Assembly (NCBI GenBank): GCA_965655465.1
Contig: CBFHGY010000042.1
Span: forward strand, 1 to 19,026
Direction: 5' to 3'
Source: VMCP01 sp965655465
Lineage (GTDB): Bacteria > Bacteroidota > Bacteroidia > NS11-12g > UBA955
Length of the DNA: 19,026 nucleotides
The notes under the pieces are model-generated. The model saw nothing but the letters and a program-made list of their open reading frames with translations, ran no database searches and was not told where the DNA came from. Position numbers and translations under genes: made by a program. How positions within the stretch are numbered: the first letter of the stretch is position 1; each line of letters begins with the position of its first letter. This document shows positions 1 to 9,225 of the stretch, one piece after another.

Positions 1-3000
1 ATACGGAAAAATTTAGAGCATTGCGTGCCGAATGGACACCCAGCAGCATCGATTACCTATTGCCTTTTGAAGCGCAAAAAATCCCCTACAAAATAGCCGT
101 TCAAAACCGCTATTATTGGCTCCCATTAATCCTGTTTCCACAGGAAATAGATAGCAGTAATGCGAAAAATCCCCTTCCAACTGCGAAAGATCTCAATGAC
201 CAATCTCGAGAAAAATCTTGGCTAGAATCTGAAAACCCAAATTTAGAATTGCTTAAACGCGATCCACAAAAACACATCTGGTTTGCCGCGTTGCGTAAAA
301 ACAAAGCAAAAGGATTTTATGCGCTTGCCGAGGTCCTGAGCATGGAGGAAGTAATTCAGTGGACCAATACCTATAATTTGCAGAGTTTGAGTGAGAGTCA
401 AATCCAAGGCTTGCAACAATTTATTCGGCAAGAATTTGGAATAGCCTTTGCTTTTAAACTAAACCACCACCTTAAACACCGGCTTTTACTCATAGAGAAA
501 CCGCAAACCCGATTGGATATTTCAATTATCCTGATTGAGGAAATCTACCTTCGTTTGGGGGGCATGAATCTGCTACAGGCACAGCGCTTACTCAATCTCA
601 TAAGGTCAATATTCTCATTAGAAAAATTGGAATTTACCCGTCTCCAGGAATTCTTTAACGCCCAACTGTCGCCTGCCACCTTAAGTCCAAATAACAAACC
701 CGAATTTCAAGTAAATTGGGAAGATTTAGAGCGACCACCAGAATTAGGAACCTGGTTTCAAACGTATATTTACGAGCGGCCTTTCCTAAATAAGGAAACC
801 TTGTTTTATAATCTACAATCCTGGGCAAAAGAACGTTTCCCGGAGGTGCAAGCCGTTGAATACCAGCCTATCATTCGAAAATGGTTAAATCAAGAATTGG
901 AGATTCTGGCACGTGGTTTTCAAGATGCCATAAAATCACAAAACGTTCAAAATACCCCCATTCAATCTTGGCTACTCGAAAACCTAATTGTTTGGCTTAC
1001 CCACCAAAAAGCACTACCCCTATTTGAAGAAATCCGGCAAAAAAGTCAGCTCGACTGGTTGGAAATTACCCGTACTTTAAACCCAAAATCGAGGCGTTAT
1101 TTGGCCGAAAACACCCCGGAAATACATCCTGTACTGAAACAGTTTGCAAGAAGTCAGCAGATAATTATTGAAAAACAAGACAGCCCCGATGCCCAACATC
1201 CGATTACCGAAAAACCCGAAATAAGCGTTCCGCTGATTCCCAAATTACAAAATTGGCTCAATCCTTTCACTGAATTATCAGCTTGGTGGATGATGCAAGA
1301 ACTCCTGGATTCTTTGCGAAAGCCAGACCAGCCACTTGCTCCTCATGGGTTCCTTTTAGAGTGGGAACAACTCAATATCACATTTCAGGATACACCCATA
1401 AATCAGCAATTACAAGAATTTCTGATGTCCCTCGTTTCGTGGGCATTGCCCCTAACATCCGACGAGGATGGAATGCTCTCTTTAGGGGAAATCGAAGCAT
1501 CTTACTTTCAAAATTGGCTGCAAAATCAGGACCGTATACAAAGTTTGGACCTCAAGACGCTGCCCAATTGGGTATATCATGCCCTTTTTCATCAAGAAGG
1601 ATGGATTCAACAATGGCGGGAACAATTCACCGACATCGTAAATAACTTAGAACAACGTAACTGGATCGCTCGCGGCCATGAAACCCATCGCGAAATTCAA
1701 ACCAAGCACCTTTGGGTGGAGGCATTTAAACGTTTCATTTGGGAACTAAACTCGCCCATTAGCATCGCTGCAAATCAACAAGTACCTTATTGGTATTTTA
1801 TGCTTCAGGCGCAATACGAGTCGCAACTTCAAAAAGAATCAGAATTACCCGAAAATCGGGAAGGTTTAAACGATAAAAAAACTCCAACCACCTCAGAAAA
1901 CATCGGCATAATTGATTCTGAATCCCCCACAGATTCCCAAACAAATGCTTCCGAATCTACCCCAATTTTCGGAGTCCCAGACCCAAGAAAAGGCATACAA
2001 AACCGCGAATATCCATATACCTCATCTACGGAATTCAGCCTGCAACAGGCTGAGGTAGAACGCCTCGAAATTGAAAGATTGCGCATGACCCGTCATGTCT
2101 TTTGGGATGAAAACGAGGCTGCCTTAAATGCTCTTTGGGGAAATACCCGTACCCTTTTATTGCGACAGTGGAGTGAGCAATTAAAAAACGCCCTTCCTCA
2201 AGAAACCGAAGCCATCAATCGATGGCTCGAAGCTTGGTTAGAACCTATAGCTGGCGATACTACTGAATGGATTTTGCAACACAGTATTCAAAATCTCATG
2301 CAATGGTCTTTTGATGCTGGTTGGAGCTCGCATTCAAAGTTTGAAAGCGTAAAACGATTTGTATTACTCCTTGCGGACGAATCATTATTGGCTGAAATAA
2401 AGACATCAAGTGCATTAGACCTGTTGGATAAAAATCTACCAGTATCCTTTGTGGCATTAACCCAAAATGCCAATTCCGCACTAAGTGAAAAAATAACCCA
2501 ACGCATTTTGCATATTTGGCAAGAGAAAATCCAAACGCAAATCGATATCAATACCCTTTTAAATAGCAACGGCGTTCACGTTTTCAGTACACCGATAAAT
2601 CCAGGATTAACCTTAGAAGCTTCCCCAGTGAAAGCACAGGAAAACACCGCCATTAAACGCGATATCGAGAAGGGTGTTCGATTTAAAACTGCTTTCTGTG
2701 GGATGATGATGATCGCTCCTTTTTATGCCACTCTTTTTAAGCGGCTAAATCTGATGGAAGGCCAGCAATTCCTTTCTGAATCACACCAAATTACTGCGTA
2801 CCAAGTACTGCTTTATATTGCAGAAATAGATTCCGAAACACCCGTTTTAGAGTTGCAGGATTTGATTCCCAGAATTATCACTGGAATTGCACCTGAAAGC
2901 GAACTTCATTTAGAAAAACCGTTACATGAAGACACCAAAACGGAGGCAAAGCGGTTCCTTACTGCAATTAAAATGCAGTGGCCGTTAATGGCCAATATGT

Positions 3001-3191
3001 CCTTAAGAGGTTTTATCGAATCCTTTTTAATGCGTGGAGGTTTGGCTTGGAAAGGTGCAGACGGTTCATGGAATATTGAAGTAGAGGGAATGGGGTCTGA
3101 TATTATTATGAGCACCCTCCCATGGGGTTATGCGACCATGAAATTCCCTTGGACGGCGTACCTTATTTACACTATATGGAAGGCTCCATAA
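1..3191 (+). CDS. Contractile injection system tape-measure protein, 5' partial
   Basis: The reading frame is open to the left edge (from base 3 it reads TEKFRALRAEW), so the TTG at 21 is not a real start and the N-terminus is missing. At least 1062 residues are present. The C-terminal ~165 residues (about 2690-3188) fit the conserved end of the CIS tape-measure family (CIS_TMP, Afp14-like). They include CGMMMIAPFYATLFKRLNL, the QVLLYIA helix, the MQWPLMANMSLRGFIESFLM stretch, and the ending LPWGYATMKFPW followed by LIYTIW. The rest is helical, Trp/Gln-rich and low in recognisable motifs, as expected of a tape measure, which sets tube and sheath length. Other injection-system genes should lie just upstream, off the window. 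Residues 610-670 form a low-complexity Ser/Thr/Pro/Glu linker. The family call rests on remembered patterns, not on a search. Confidence 0.82.
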   Translation, partial: TEKFRALRAEWTPSSIDYLLPFEAQKIPYKIAVQNRYYWLPLILFPQEIDSSNAKNPLPTAKDLNDQSREKSWLESENPNLELLKRDPQKHIWFAALRKNKAKGFYALAEVLSMEEVIQWTNTYNLQSLSESQIQGLQQFIRQEFGIAFAFKLNHHLKHRLLLIEKPQTRLDISIILIEEIYLRLGGMNLLQAQRLLNLIRSIFSLEKLEFTRLQEFFNAQLSPATLSPNNKPEFQVNWEDLERPPELGTWFQTYIYERPFLNKETLFYNLQSWAKERFPEVQAVEYQPIIRKWLNQELEILARGFQDAIKSQNVQNTPIQSWLLENLIVWLTHQKALPLFEEIRQKSQLDWLEITRTLNPKSRRYLAENTPEIHPVLKQFARSQQIIIEKQDSPDAQHPITEKPEISVPLIPKLQNWLNPFTELSAWWMMQELLDSLRKPDQPLAPHGFLLEWEQLNITFQDTPINQQLQEFLMSLVSWALPLTSDEDGMLSLGEIEASYFQNWLQNQDRIQSLDLKTLPNWVYHALFHQEGWIQQWREQFTDIVNNLEQRNWIARGHETHREIQTKHLWVEAFKRFIWELNSPISIAANQQVPYWYFMLQAQYESQLQKESELPENREGLNDKKTPTTSENIGIIDSESPTDSQTNASESTPIFGVPDPRKGIQNREYPYTSSTEFSLQQAEVERLEIERLRMTRHVFWDENEAALNALWGNTRTLLLRQWSEQLKNALPQETEAINRWLEAWLEPIAGDTTEWILQHSIQNLMQWSFDAGWSSHSKFESVKRFVLLLADESLLAEIKTSSALDLLDKNLPVSFVALTQNANSALSEKITQRILHIWQEKIQTQIDINTLLNSNGVHVFSTPINPGLTLEASPVKAQENTAIKRDIEKGVRFKTAFCGMMMIAPFYATLFKRLNLMEGQQFLSESHQITAYQVLLYIAEIDSETPVLELQDLIPRIITGIAPESELHLEKPLHEDTKTEAKRFLTAIKMQWPLMANMSLRGFIESFLMRGGLAWKGADGSWNIEVEGMGSDIIMSTLPWGYATMKFPWTAYLIYTIWKAP

Positions 3192-4320
3192 TCAGGGAAT
3201 CACCGCCCAAATTCATCCTTTGAGGATTTCTCCAATTGAGGTTCCCTTGGGCGCGTTCTTTATCTTCCGCAGCCCCTAATGCATCGCCAATACGAGCCTT
3301 TACAATCGACCTCAAGGTATAGGCTTGGCTGTAATTTCGTCTTAATGCGATGGCATCACTTAATGCAATAATTGCTGTTGCGGTATCACCTAAATACAAC
3401 ATGTTTTTGGCTAAATAAAAATGGTATTCCGGGATACTGTCGGCCAAGGCTCCTATTTCATTATAAACGGCATTGGCCTTTTCAAATTGAGACATCCCAT
3501 CGTAAGCGCGTGCTTTATTCAATTTTAATGGGATGTTATCGGGCCTTTTTTGGAGTCCCTTTTCAGCAAAGGCTATGGCCATTGCACTTTCATCATTCAT
3601 TAAATAATATTCAGAAATTGCGGCTAATACTTGAGGATCTTCGTTGGAATATAAGCGAGCATAATCTAAAACCAAGAGTACAGAATCCATGATGGGCATT
3701 TCCAAGAAATTTTTTCCTTTCAATAAATACGCTTCCCACCGTTTGGGATTCCGATTAATGACATAATTGCAATCTTTCACGCTTTCTATATATTTACTAC
3801 TTTCAAAAAACGCACTCGCCCTTGTGAGCATTAAAATGTCTGAAGTATCGGAATGTTGAATGCATTTATTGAGAACATTTAGCGCTTCAAAAAATCTTTT
3901 TTGGGAAACCCATAATCTACCCAATTCGGCCATCGCTTCATAAGCAATCGCTGGTTCCACTTGAGCCGATTGAAAATCATTCTCTGCCATCCGCCATTCG
4001 CTGGTTTGCATATAACATCTACCACGCATTAAATACGATTTTCCATACATAGGGTCTGCTTCTATGGCTTTAGAAAAATAGCTAATGGCCGATTCTAATT
4101 GCTCAAAACGCATGTCAATAATTCCCAAATTAAAAAAAGCCAAGGCATAATGCGGGTCTATCTCCGTGATTTTCAAATAAGTCTCTTTAGCCTCTGCCAA
4201 TTTTCCCGACTCGAATAACCGATTGCCCACTTTTAATAATGCATCTGGATTTTTTTGCCCACAAGATTGGACAAATGCAATAATTGTGAAGCATACCAAG
4301 AAAAAACCTGTAAATCTCAT
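3172..4320 (-). CDS. TPR-repeat lipoprotein
   Basis: This is a 382-residue protein. Its N-terminus is a hydrophobic signal ending in FVQSC-GQK, a Bacteroidota-style lipobox with Cys20 as the likely lipidated residue. The mature part is a run of about nine tetratricopeptide repeats. Clear examples are the units around residues 27-60 (LFESGKLAEAKETYLKITEI), 62-95 (ALAFFNLGIIDMRFEQLESA) and 325-360. Such proteins are usually protein-interaction scaffolds at the periplasmic face of a membrane; the partner cannot be told from sequence. The start ATG is followed directly by the signal peptide and leaves a 75-nt divergent intergenic gap to the next gene. Its 3' end overlaps the tape-measure gene by 20 nt in convergent orientation. 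I see no reason to tie it functionally to either neighbour. Confidence 0.85.
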   Translation of the reverse strand: MRFTGFFLVCFTIIAFVQSCGQKNPDALLKVGNRLFESGKLAEAKETYLKITEIDPHYALAFFNLGIIDMRFEQLESAISYFSKAIEADPMYGKSYLMRGRCYMQTSEWRMAENDFQSAQVEPAIAYEAMAELGRLWVSQKRFFEALNVLNKCIQHSDTSDILMLTRASAFFESSKYIESVKDCNYVINRNPKRWEAYLLKGKNFLEMPIMDSVLLVLDYARLYSNEDPQVLAAISEYYLMNDESAMAIAFAEKGLQKRPDNIPLKLNKARAYDGMSQFEKANAVYNEIGALADSIPEYHFYLAKNMLYLGDTATAIIALSDAIALRRNYSQAYTLRSIVKARIGDALGAAEDKERAQGNLNWRNPQRMNLGGDSLIMEPSI

Positions 4321-4339
4321 ATTTCTTTTTGTGGGATAA

Positions 4340-4371
4340 TTGTGGATATCTGCGATTTTATGTTATTTTTG
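4340..4371 (+). promoter_or_regulatory. Bacteroidota-type promoter for the GH18-like gene
   Basis: TTG at 4340-4342, then 21 nt, then TATTTTTG at 4364-4371. The second box is an exact match to the Bacteroidota -7 consensus TAnnTTTG, and the spacing fits. Transcription would start about 15-20 nt before the ATG at 4396. No Shine-Dalgarno sequence is evident, which is normal for the phylum. I found no equally good promoter for the divergent TPR gene in this gap. Confidence 0.6.
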
Positions 4372-4395
4372 ACAATTATTCATCCCCTTTAAAGA

Positions 4396-6345
4396 ATGAA
4401 TCTCTCCCAAATATACAATATTATTAAACGTCGTCACAAATTGTGGATAAGCATTATATTGTGTATGGCTGTTTCGATAACTGCACAAAGTCAGTCAACT
4501 AATATCGACGAACCCATTTCACAAGCCGAGGATATCATTGAAGAAACTTCACAAGCCATTCAAAAAACCGAAGAAAGTGCTAAAAAACTTGAAGAACAAA
4601 AGCAAAAAGCCAGCAAGTTCAAAACGTTTTTAAAAGATTCCATACCCGCATATACAGATCAATTTGGCAATTATCTGAAAGAAGTCATTGAACGACAAAA
4701 TAGATTTGATTACTTAGACGAAGTTCCTAAGAAAAAAACACCAATTATTCGGAGTCCGCTATTTCCCCAACGCATAGAAAACCTTCAAACCGCTTACCGG
4801 ACCCCAGATATGAAAGAGTCTGAATGGACGGGTTTGGAACTTCCTCCTTTTAATCAACAACGACGCGATAAACGCTTTACGCGTGAGGTTTACGGCTTCC
4901 ATACTTTCACTGATGGGAATAACTACGAACGTTACGACTTAAATGCACTCACCAGAATTGGCTATATTGGTTACTTAATTGATCCCGGAACAGGAGTAGC
5001 GAAGCGATTGCCAAATTGGGAAAAAACAAACCTACATAAACGCGCGGTTCAATACCAAATAGATATCGATTTGGTGGCACAATTATTAGATTCACAAAGT
5101 ACCGCACGTTTTTTAAAAAACGAAAAAGCCTGGGCAATCTTTGCCGACAGTATTTTACATACCGTGGTTAAACACAACAGCGCCGGTATCGTAATTGATT
5201 TCTTTGGGGTTCAAAAAAAACAACAGAAATTATTTGTAGAATTCATACGTTTCATGCGTTATCGTTTGGGAGAAGTTTCTCCCCGATTACAATTAAGTAT
5301 CTGCTTACCTCCTGTGGATCCAGACGATGCTTATTCCTCACAGGAAATGGCGACTATCGCCGATAGGGTATTGATCATGGCTATGGATTACCAGAATTAC
5401 GACGGCTTTGTATGCGGACCTACATCCCCACTGGTATCTCAATCCCCTAAGTCACCGTCTATTGATGTAAGTTACAATACGTATATCAAAAGAGGGGTTA
5501 AAGCCAATAAAATAGTCTTGGTTTTGGGAATGTCCGGACAGCAATATGTAATGAAGGAAGCCCAAGCAACCACACAAAATGCAAAATTCCATTCCCTTAT
5601 ACCCTTTTCAACTTTTGAAGAAGATTACTGTGTGCGTTTCCGACCTCATGTCGAGGAACATACGGTACAGAAATATATAAGTTTTTCAAGTAACAATCAG
5701 TGGTTCATCACTTGGGGTGAAAACATCCAATCAGTTGCATTAAAAAGCGATTATGCCAATAATAAAAATTTAAAAGGCATTGGATTTTGGCAATTAGCAG
5801 GTGCAGTAAGTCCCACTTCCAAATTGTGGCCTTTGATTTTTCAAAAATTCAGCATACCCAACTCTGTTAAAGATCCCGAAATTATTGAGGATTTCGCCCA
5901 GCTTCCTGCGGATGCAAACATCGACTCTATTTTATCGGTAAATCAAGCCCTAATCATGACGGCTATAAACCTAAGCGACAACCCTTTCTTACCTGAAAAA
6001 CCTAATGTAAATCAGTTGGCAAAAGCCCATGCCTATGGCTTTGAATACAAAAATCTCCTTAAAACTTTAGGCATGTTTTTTACGATCTTAACGATTTGTG
6101 CACTACTCGGCTTGGCCATTGCCATGTTCGATGAAAAAATACGGTTGTTGTTCTTTTACGATAACGTGTATTTGTTTATAATCCCTGCCGTTATGATTCT
6201 AATCACCCTTACCCTGCGCATGTTTGGTTTGATATTGAATAGCGGAATGGAATTCATTATTGGTGGTCTTTTTGGTCTAGCCGTACATTATATGTTCCAA
6301 AGCTATACCAAGAAAAAAGCGAATACCCATGAGAATACGCCTTAA
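4396..6345 (+). CDS. GH18-like domain membrane protein, probable pseudoenzyme
   Basis: This is a 649-residue protein. Residues 15-34 are a signal peptide or N-terminal anchor (LWISIILCMAVSITAQ). A short charged coiled-coil follows at about 40-75. A GH18-like TIM-barrel domain spans about 165-485: YGFHTFTDG (166-174), strand AGIVIDFF (263-270), MAMDYQNYDG (328-337), GVKANKIVLVLGM (367-379) and the closing GIGFWQLAG (461-469). In active family-18 chitinases the barrel strand reads DGxDxDxE. Here the final Glu aligns with Phe270 and only one Asp (268) remains, so hydrolase activity is unlikely and glycan binding is more plausible. Three hydrophobic segments at 558-577, 590-612 and 617-635 anchor the C-terminus. 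The gene overlaps the next lipoprotein gene by 17 nt, so the two probably act together. The fold call is moderately sure; the function is unknown. Confidence 0.7.
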   Translation: MNLSQIYNIIKRRHKLWISIILCMAVSITAQSQSTNIDEPISQAEDIIEETSQAIQKTEESAKKLEEQKQKASKFKTFLKDSIPAYTDQFGNYLKEVIERQNRFDYLDEVPKKKTPIIRSPLFPQRIENLQTAYRTPDMKESEWTGLELPPFNQQRRDKRFTREVYGFHTFTDGNNYERYDLNALTRIGYIGYLIDPGTGVAKRLPNWEKTNLHKRAVQYQIDIDLVAQLLDSQSTARFLKNEKAWAIFADSILHTVVKHNSAGIVIDFFGVQKKQQKLFVEFIRFMRYRLGEVSPRLQLSICLPPVDPDDAYSSQEMATIADRVLIMAMDYQNYDGFVCGPTSPLVSQSPKSPSIDVSYNTYIKRGVKANKIVLVLGMSGQQYVMKEAQATTQNAKFHSLIPFSTFEEDYCVRFRPHVEEHTVQKYISFSSNNQWFITWGENIQSVALKSDYANNKNLKGIGFWQLAGAVSPTSKLWPLIFQKFSIPNSVKDPEIIEDFAQLPADANIDSILSVNQALIMTAINLSDNPFLPEKPNVNQLAKAHAYGFEYKNLLKTLGMFFTILTICALLGLAIAMFDEKIRLLFFYDNVYLFIIPAVMILITLTLRMFGLILNSGMEFIIGGLFGLAVHYMFQSYTKKKANTHENTP

Positions 6346-6895
6346 TCTGCGTTCCTTATTGGCACTTGCGCTTGGGGTTTTAGGCATGAACGCCTGCGTT
6401 TCAACGCGTTTCTCCCATAAATTTGTAGAACGTTATATCTCCGATTCAACTTGGCTTTATAAACTCAACTATGTTCCTGCGTGTTCCTTCACCCTCCAAG
6501 CTTCTAAGCGAGAAATTGACTTTCAGCAAAACAAAACAGGGCACTTTATTTACCGCCAAAGAGATATAGACGAATTTATTTTCACCCCTATCAGTACCGG
6601 CGTTTTGGTTCAACAGAAGCGCGATACGATGTGGATTCAATTTGCCGAAAAATCGAATTCCATCTTGCGTTTTGTACGTCAACCCAAGGAAGATGTGTAT
6701 TATTTATTTCCCGATACCATTGTTGGAGAACGATTTGTAATCCGATACCAAGACCGACTTTGTATATCCGAAAAGAAACTTCCCGAAATCAAACTGAACG
6801 TTCAAGGTGTAGAGGTTAATAAAGTCAAGAAAAACCGTTTAATCCAAAAAGGCATAAAACCGGAAGACCTTAAATCCGAGGTAGGCTTTTATTAA
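6329..6895 (+). CDS. Small lipoprotein of unknown function
   Basis: The product has 188 residues with a clear type II signal peptide. A short Arg-rich n-region leads into LLALALGVLGMNAC, with Cys23 as the likely acylation site. The mature part is mostly alternating beta-type sequence, Tyr/Phe-rich, with several basic residues near the C-terminus (KVKKNR at 165-170). I do not recognise a family. The ATG lies inside the end of the GH18-like gene (17-nt overlap), so it is translationally coupled and probably a partner of that membrane protein, at the periplasmic face of the inner or outer membrane. Its 3' end overlaps the convergent transporter gene by 4 nt, leaving no room for an intergenic terminator. 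Confidence 0.8.
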   Translation: MRIRLNLRSLLALALGVLGMNACVSTRFSHKFVERYISDSTWLYKLNYVPACSFTLQASKREIDFQQNKTGHFIYRQRDIDEFIFTPISTGVLVQQKRDTMWIQFAEKSNSILRFVRQPKEDVYYLFPDTIVGERFVIRYQDRLCISEKKLPEIKLNVQGVEVNKVKKNRLIQKGIKPEDLKSEVGFY

Positions 6896-9225
6896 AAGAG
6901 CTCTTTCAAATATTCGTAATTGGCTTTCTCAAATTCCACATGGGAATCCTTTAATTTACTTAAGTTGGTAAAGCCAATTTGCTCGTTCAACCAATAACAC
7001 AACAATTCGCTTTTAATAAATAAATCTTGTGTTTTTCGGAAATCTAAGGTTTTTTCGAACGATTCAATAAAGCTTCCGAAAGTCGAAACTTTAGATTCAG
7101 AAGCCACCCTCAAGCAATTCATCGAAGACGTTTTAAAGGGCTCTGTAAAATCCTTCTGATTCTTCATTTCCGACAAAACACGCAAAGCCCAAAACTTGCT
7201 CGAAATCGTTAATAATGAAAAATCTCGCATCACGATATCCCTCAAACGCTCTTCGTTGCTGTATCGATAAGCGGGAATATATTGTCGCCAGCGGCTCAAT
7301 TTTGTTTCCAGACTAGCCGATTCAAATACGGGTAAAAGATAGGGTTTCAACAAGGGGGGTAGAATCGTATCGAGTAATTCCATGGCAAATTGGGCATCGT
7401 CGGCACCGGAAGCTTCACCCGTCATAAACCCTTCAATTACCCGCATTTCTTCCGCACTATAGCGCCAGGACAATAAAGTAAATAATTGTTTGATAAAAAT
7501 ATCCCTGCTTTTTTGAAGCGATACATATAAGTAGTATTCCGATTCCGTTTCACCCCGCAGATCTGCAATACTCAAATCCAACCAAACCAGCGATTCTCCA
7601 ATATTCATCAGCATCACATTGAATTTGGTTTGCATGCCAGCCAGCATATCTGCCGCATCCATATTGCCTTTAAACCGCCTTAAAACATCCGCTTTGAATA
7701 GTAAAGGGGCCGCATCCGTAATTTCAACGATGCTACTTATTTCCTCAATTTCTTTGGGAATTTCCCTAACGGCGGATAATTGACGTGCAAAATATGGGCT
7801 GTATAAGCGCCGGATGGCTTCATTGGCATCAATCACCGAATCCCCTGTACTTTGAAGGGGTATCTCAGAGGCCCTTCCCGGTGTTGATTCCATTTCAACA
7901 CGTTGCTCAAAGGCAATGTCCTTCAAGTAATTCGATAACCTCAGTGTATATAATTTAGATACTGTAAGTACACGCGTAACCCAGAATGCAGAAACAACCG
8001 CAATAAGCATCACAATTAAAACCAAGAAATCCAAACTGTCGACCGCTGGATAGTTCTGCGAAATCACTAATACCACCAAAGCTGCCCCGATAGTGGCTAA
8101 TTGGCTCACAATTCCTTCCAACGATGTTTGTAATCCCAGTTTTTCTTCGGGTTTTGCCACTTGCAGCATGATCCGATTCGCCGGAACCTCGACCGTTCTG
8201 CGAATCACACGCTCAAACCATTTGATGCTAATAATAAAAAAGATCAAGGAAGCCAAAGGCATATGACCTACGAAATGTAAAAATCCAATGCCCACCGAAA
8301 TACTGAGCATTACTATAGCAAATACACGTAATGACTTCTGAGTACCCAATTGTCGGATAATATCGGCAGAAAACAAAGACCCCAACAATTCCCCTACTTT
8401 AACGATAGCAAAAAACACAGAAACCACCTCCGAATTCGACATATTATTGAGCTTGGCTATTGTTCGCACCGATATGATATAGGTAAAATCTACCCAGTAA
8501 ATCATAGCAACTGAAATGCTTGTTGCAACGATTACCCATTTGAAAAATGGCAATTTCCACAGTGCTTTAAGCTCCACTTTATTTTGTAAGGAATAGGTGG
8601 ATTGACTGCCCTTAATTTTAATAAATCCAATTACCGTTAAACGTATCAGTGGTAAAATCGCAAGACCTCCCACAAAAAACAAAGACGGTGCACTTCCCAA
8701 AAGGTCCACCCACAAAGGCGCAGAGATAAAGGCCAACATTGCTGCCAAAGTCTCTGCTATCCCCAATTTGGCTACCCACTTTTTTCCTTGAGTGACCCCG
8801 AGAACTTGAAAACAGCTTGTTGCAATATTTAGGGCGAAAACAGCACTAAACGGTATCACAAATGTAAAACTTGTAATTCCTACCCACCATTTCAATCTTG
8901 GCAGTTCGACATAGGTGTTCAACAGGTATAACACCAACAACCATATCGCAAAAATCGCTGTTAGAATATAATGGGCTTTTGCTGCACCATAATCCTTCTG
9001 TATCCATTGAAACCCTTTAATCAACAATACCCCGCCTAAGCCTGAAGCCAAATACGCATACGGGATATCTCGAATTTCAACGACAGAAAGCATCGACGCA
9101 TAGGCCGCTACAAAAAAGAACGCACTTGCCAATCCTGTAAAAAAAGATTGCGCAAATAAGCGTTTCAACAACCAAACTTTTTGCGTTTCTAAATCACCGA
9201 AAAATCGAGTTCCTGAAAATGCCAT
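6892..9225 (-). CDS. ADP/ATP-translocase-like (NTT/MFS-type) transporter with long soluble C-terminus
   Basis: The product has 777 residues. Residues 20-425 hold about eleven or twelve hydrophobic helices in the pattern of NTT/MFS carriers. A family-like stretch runs from KRLFAQSFFTGLASAFFFVA (21-40) to LNIATSCFQVLG, then GKKWVAKLGIAETLAAMLA (147-165). A second half-bundle begins at FFKWVIVATSISV (227-239), and a conserved-looking EVPANRIMLQVAKPEEKLGL follows at 346-365. NTT-family proteins exchange nucleotides or related metabolites across the inner membrane; the substrate here is not inferable. Residues 430-777 form a soluble, alpha-helical tail, perhaps HEAT-like, with no recognised motif. 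It is the last gene of the four-gene operon: its ATG overlaps the receptor's TAA by one base (TAATG). It could instead be a generic MFS protein. Confidence 0.7.
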   Translation of the reverse strand: MAFSGTRFFGDLETQKVWLLKRLFAQSFFTGLASAFFFVAAYASMLSVVEIRDIPYAYLASGLGGVLLIKGFQWIQKDYGAAKAHYILTAIFAIWLLVLYLLNTYVELPRLKWWVGITSFTFVIPFSAVFALNIATSCFQVLGVTQGKKWVAKLGIAETLAAMLAFISAPLWVDLLGSAPSLFFVGGLAILPLIRLTVIGFIKIKGSQSTYSLQNKVELKALWKLPFFKWVIVATSISVAMIYWVDFTYIISVRTIAKLNNMSNSEVVSVFFAIVKVGELLGSLFSADIIRQLGTQKSLRVFAIVMLSISVGIGFLHFVGHMPLASLIFFIISIKWFERVIRRTVEVPANRIMLQVAKPEEKLGLQTSLEGIVSQLATIGAALVVLVISQNYPAVDSLDFLVLIVMLIAVVSAFWVTRVLTVSKLYTLRLSNYLKDIAFEQRVEMESTPGRASEIPLQSTGDSVIDANEAIRRLYSPYFARQLSAVREIPKEIEEISSIVEITDAAPLLFKADVLRRFKGNMDAADMLAGMQTKFNVMLMNIGESLVWLDLSIADLRGETESEYYLYVSLQKSRDIFIKQLFTLLSWRYSAEEMRVIEGFMTGEASGADDAQFAMELLDTILPPLLKPYLLPVFESASLETKLSRWRQYIPAYRYSNEERLRDIVMRDFSLLTISSKFWALRVLSEMKNQKDFTEPFKTSSMNCLRVASESKVSTFGSFIESFEKTLDFRKTQDLFIKSELLCYWLNEQIGFTNLSKLKDSHVEFEKANYEYLKELF

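Noticed and set aside
21..23. TTG at 21 as start of the tape-measure gene
   Set aside because: The frame is open upstream to the window edge and the conserved N-terminal region of the family is missing, so the gene starts outside the window.
1283..1645. 120-codon plus-strand frame within the tape-measure gene
   Set aside because: It lies in another frame of a long supported gene; its composition looks like a shadow.
4442..4450. TGTGGATAA, a perfect DnaA-box match, with a near match at 4341-4349
   Set aside because: There are only one or two copies, one inside coding sequence, with no dnaA/dnaN genes, AT-rich unwinding element or box cluster; chance is likely.
4396..6345. Active chitinase or endo-glucosaminidase annotation
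   Set aside because: The catalytic Glu and most Asp residues of DGxDxDxE are missing, so only the fold is supported.
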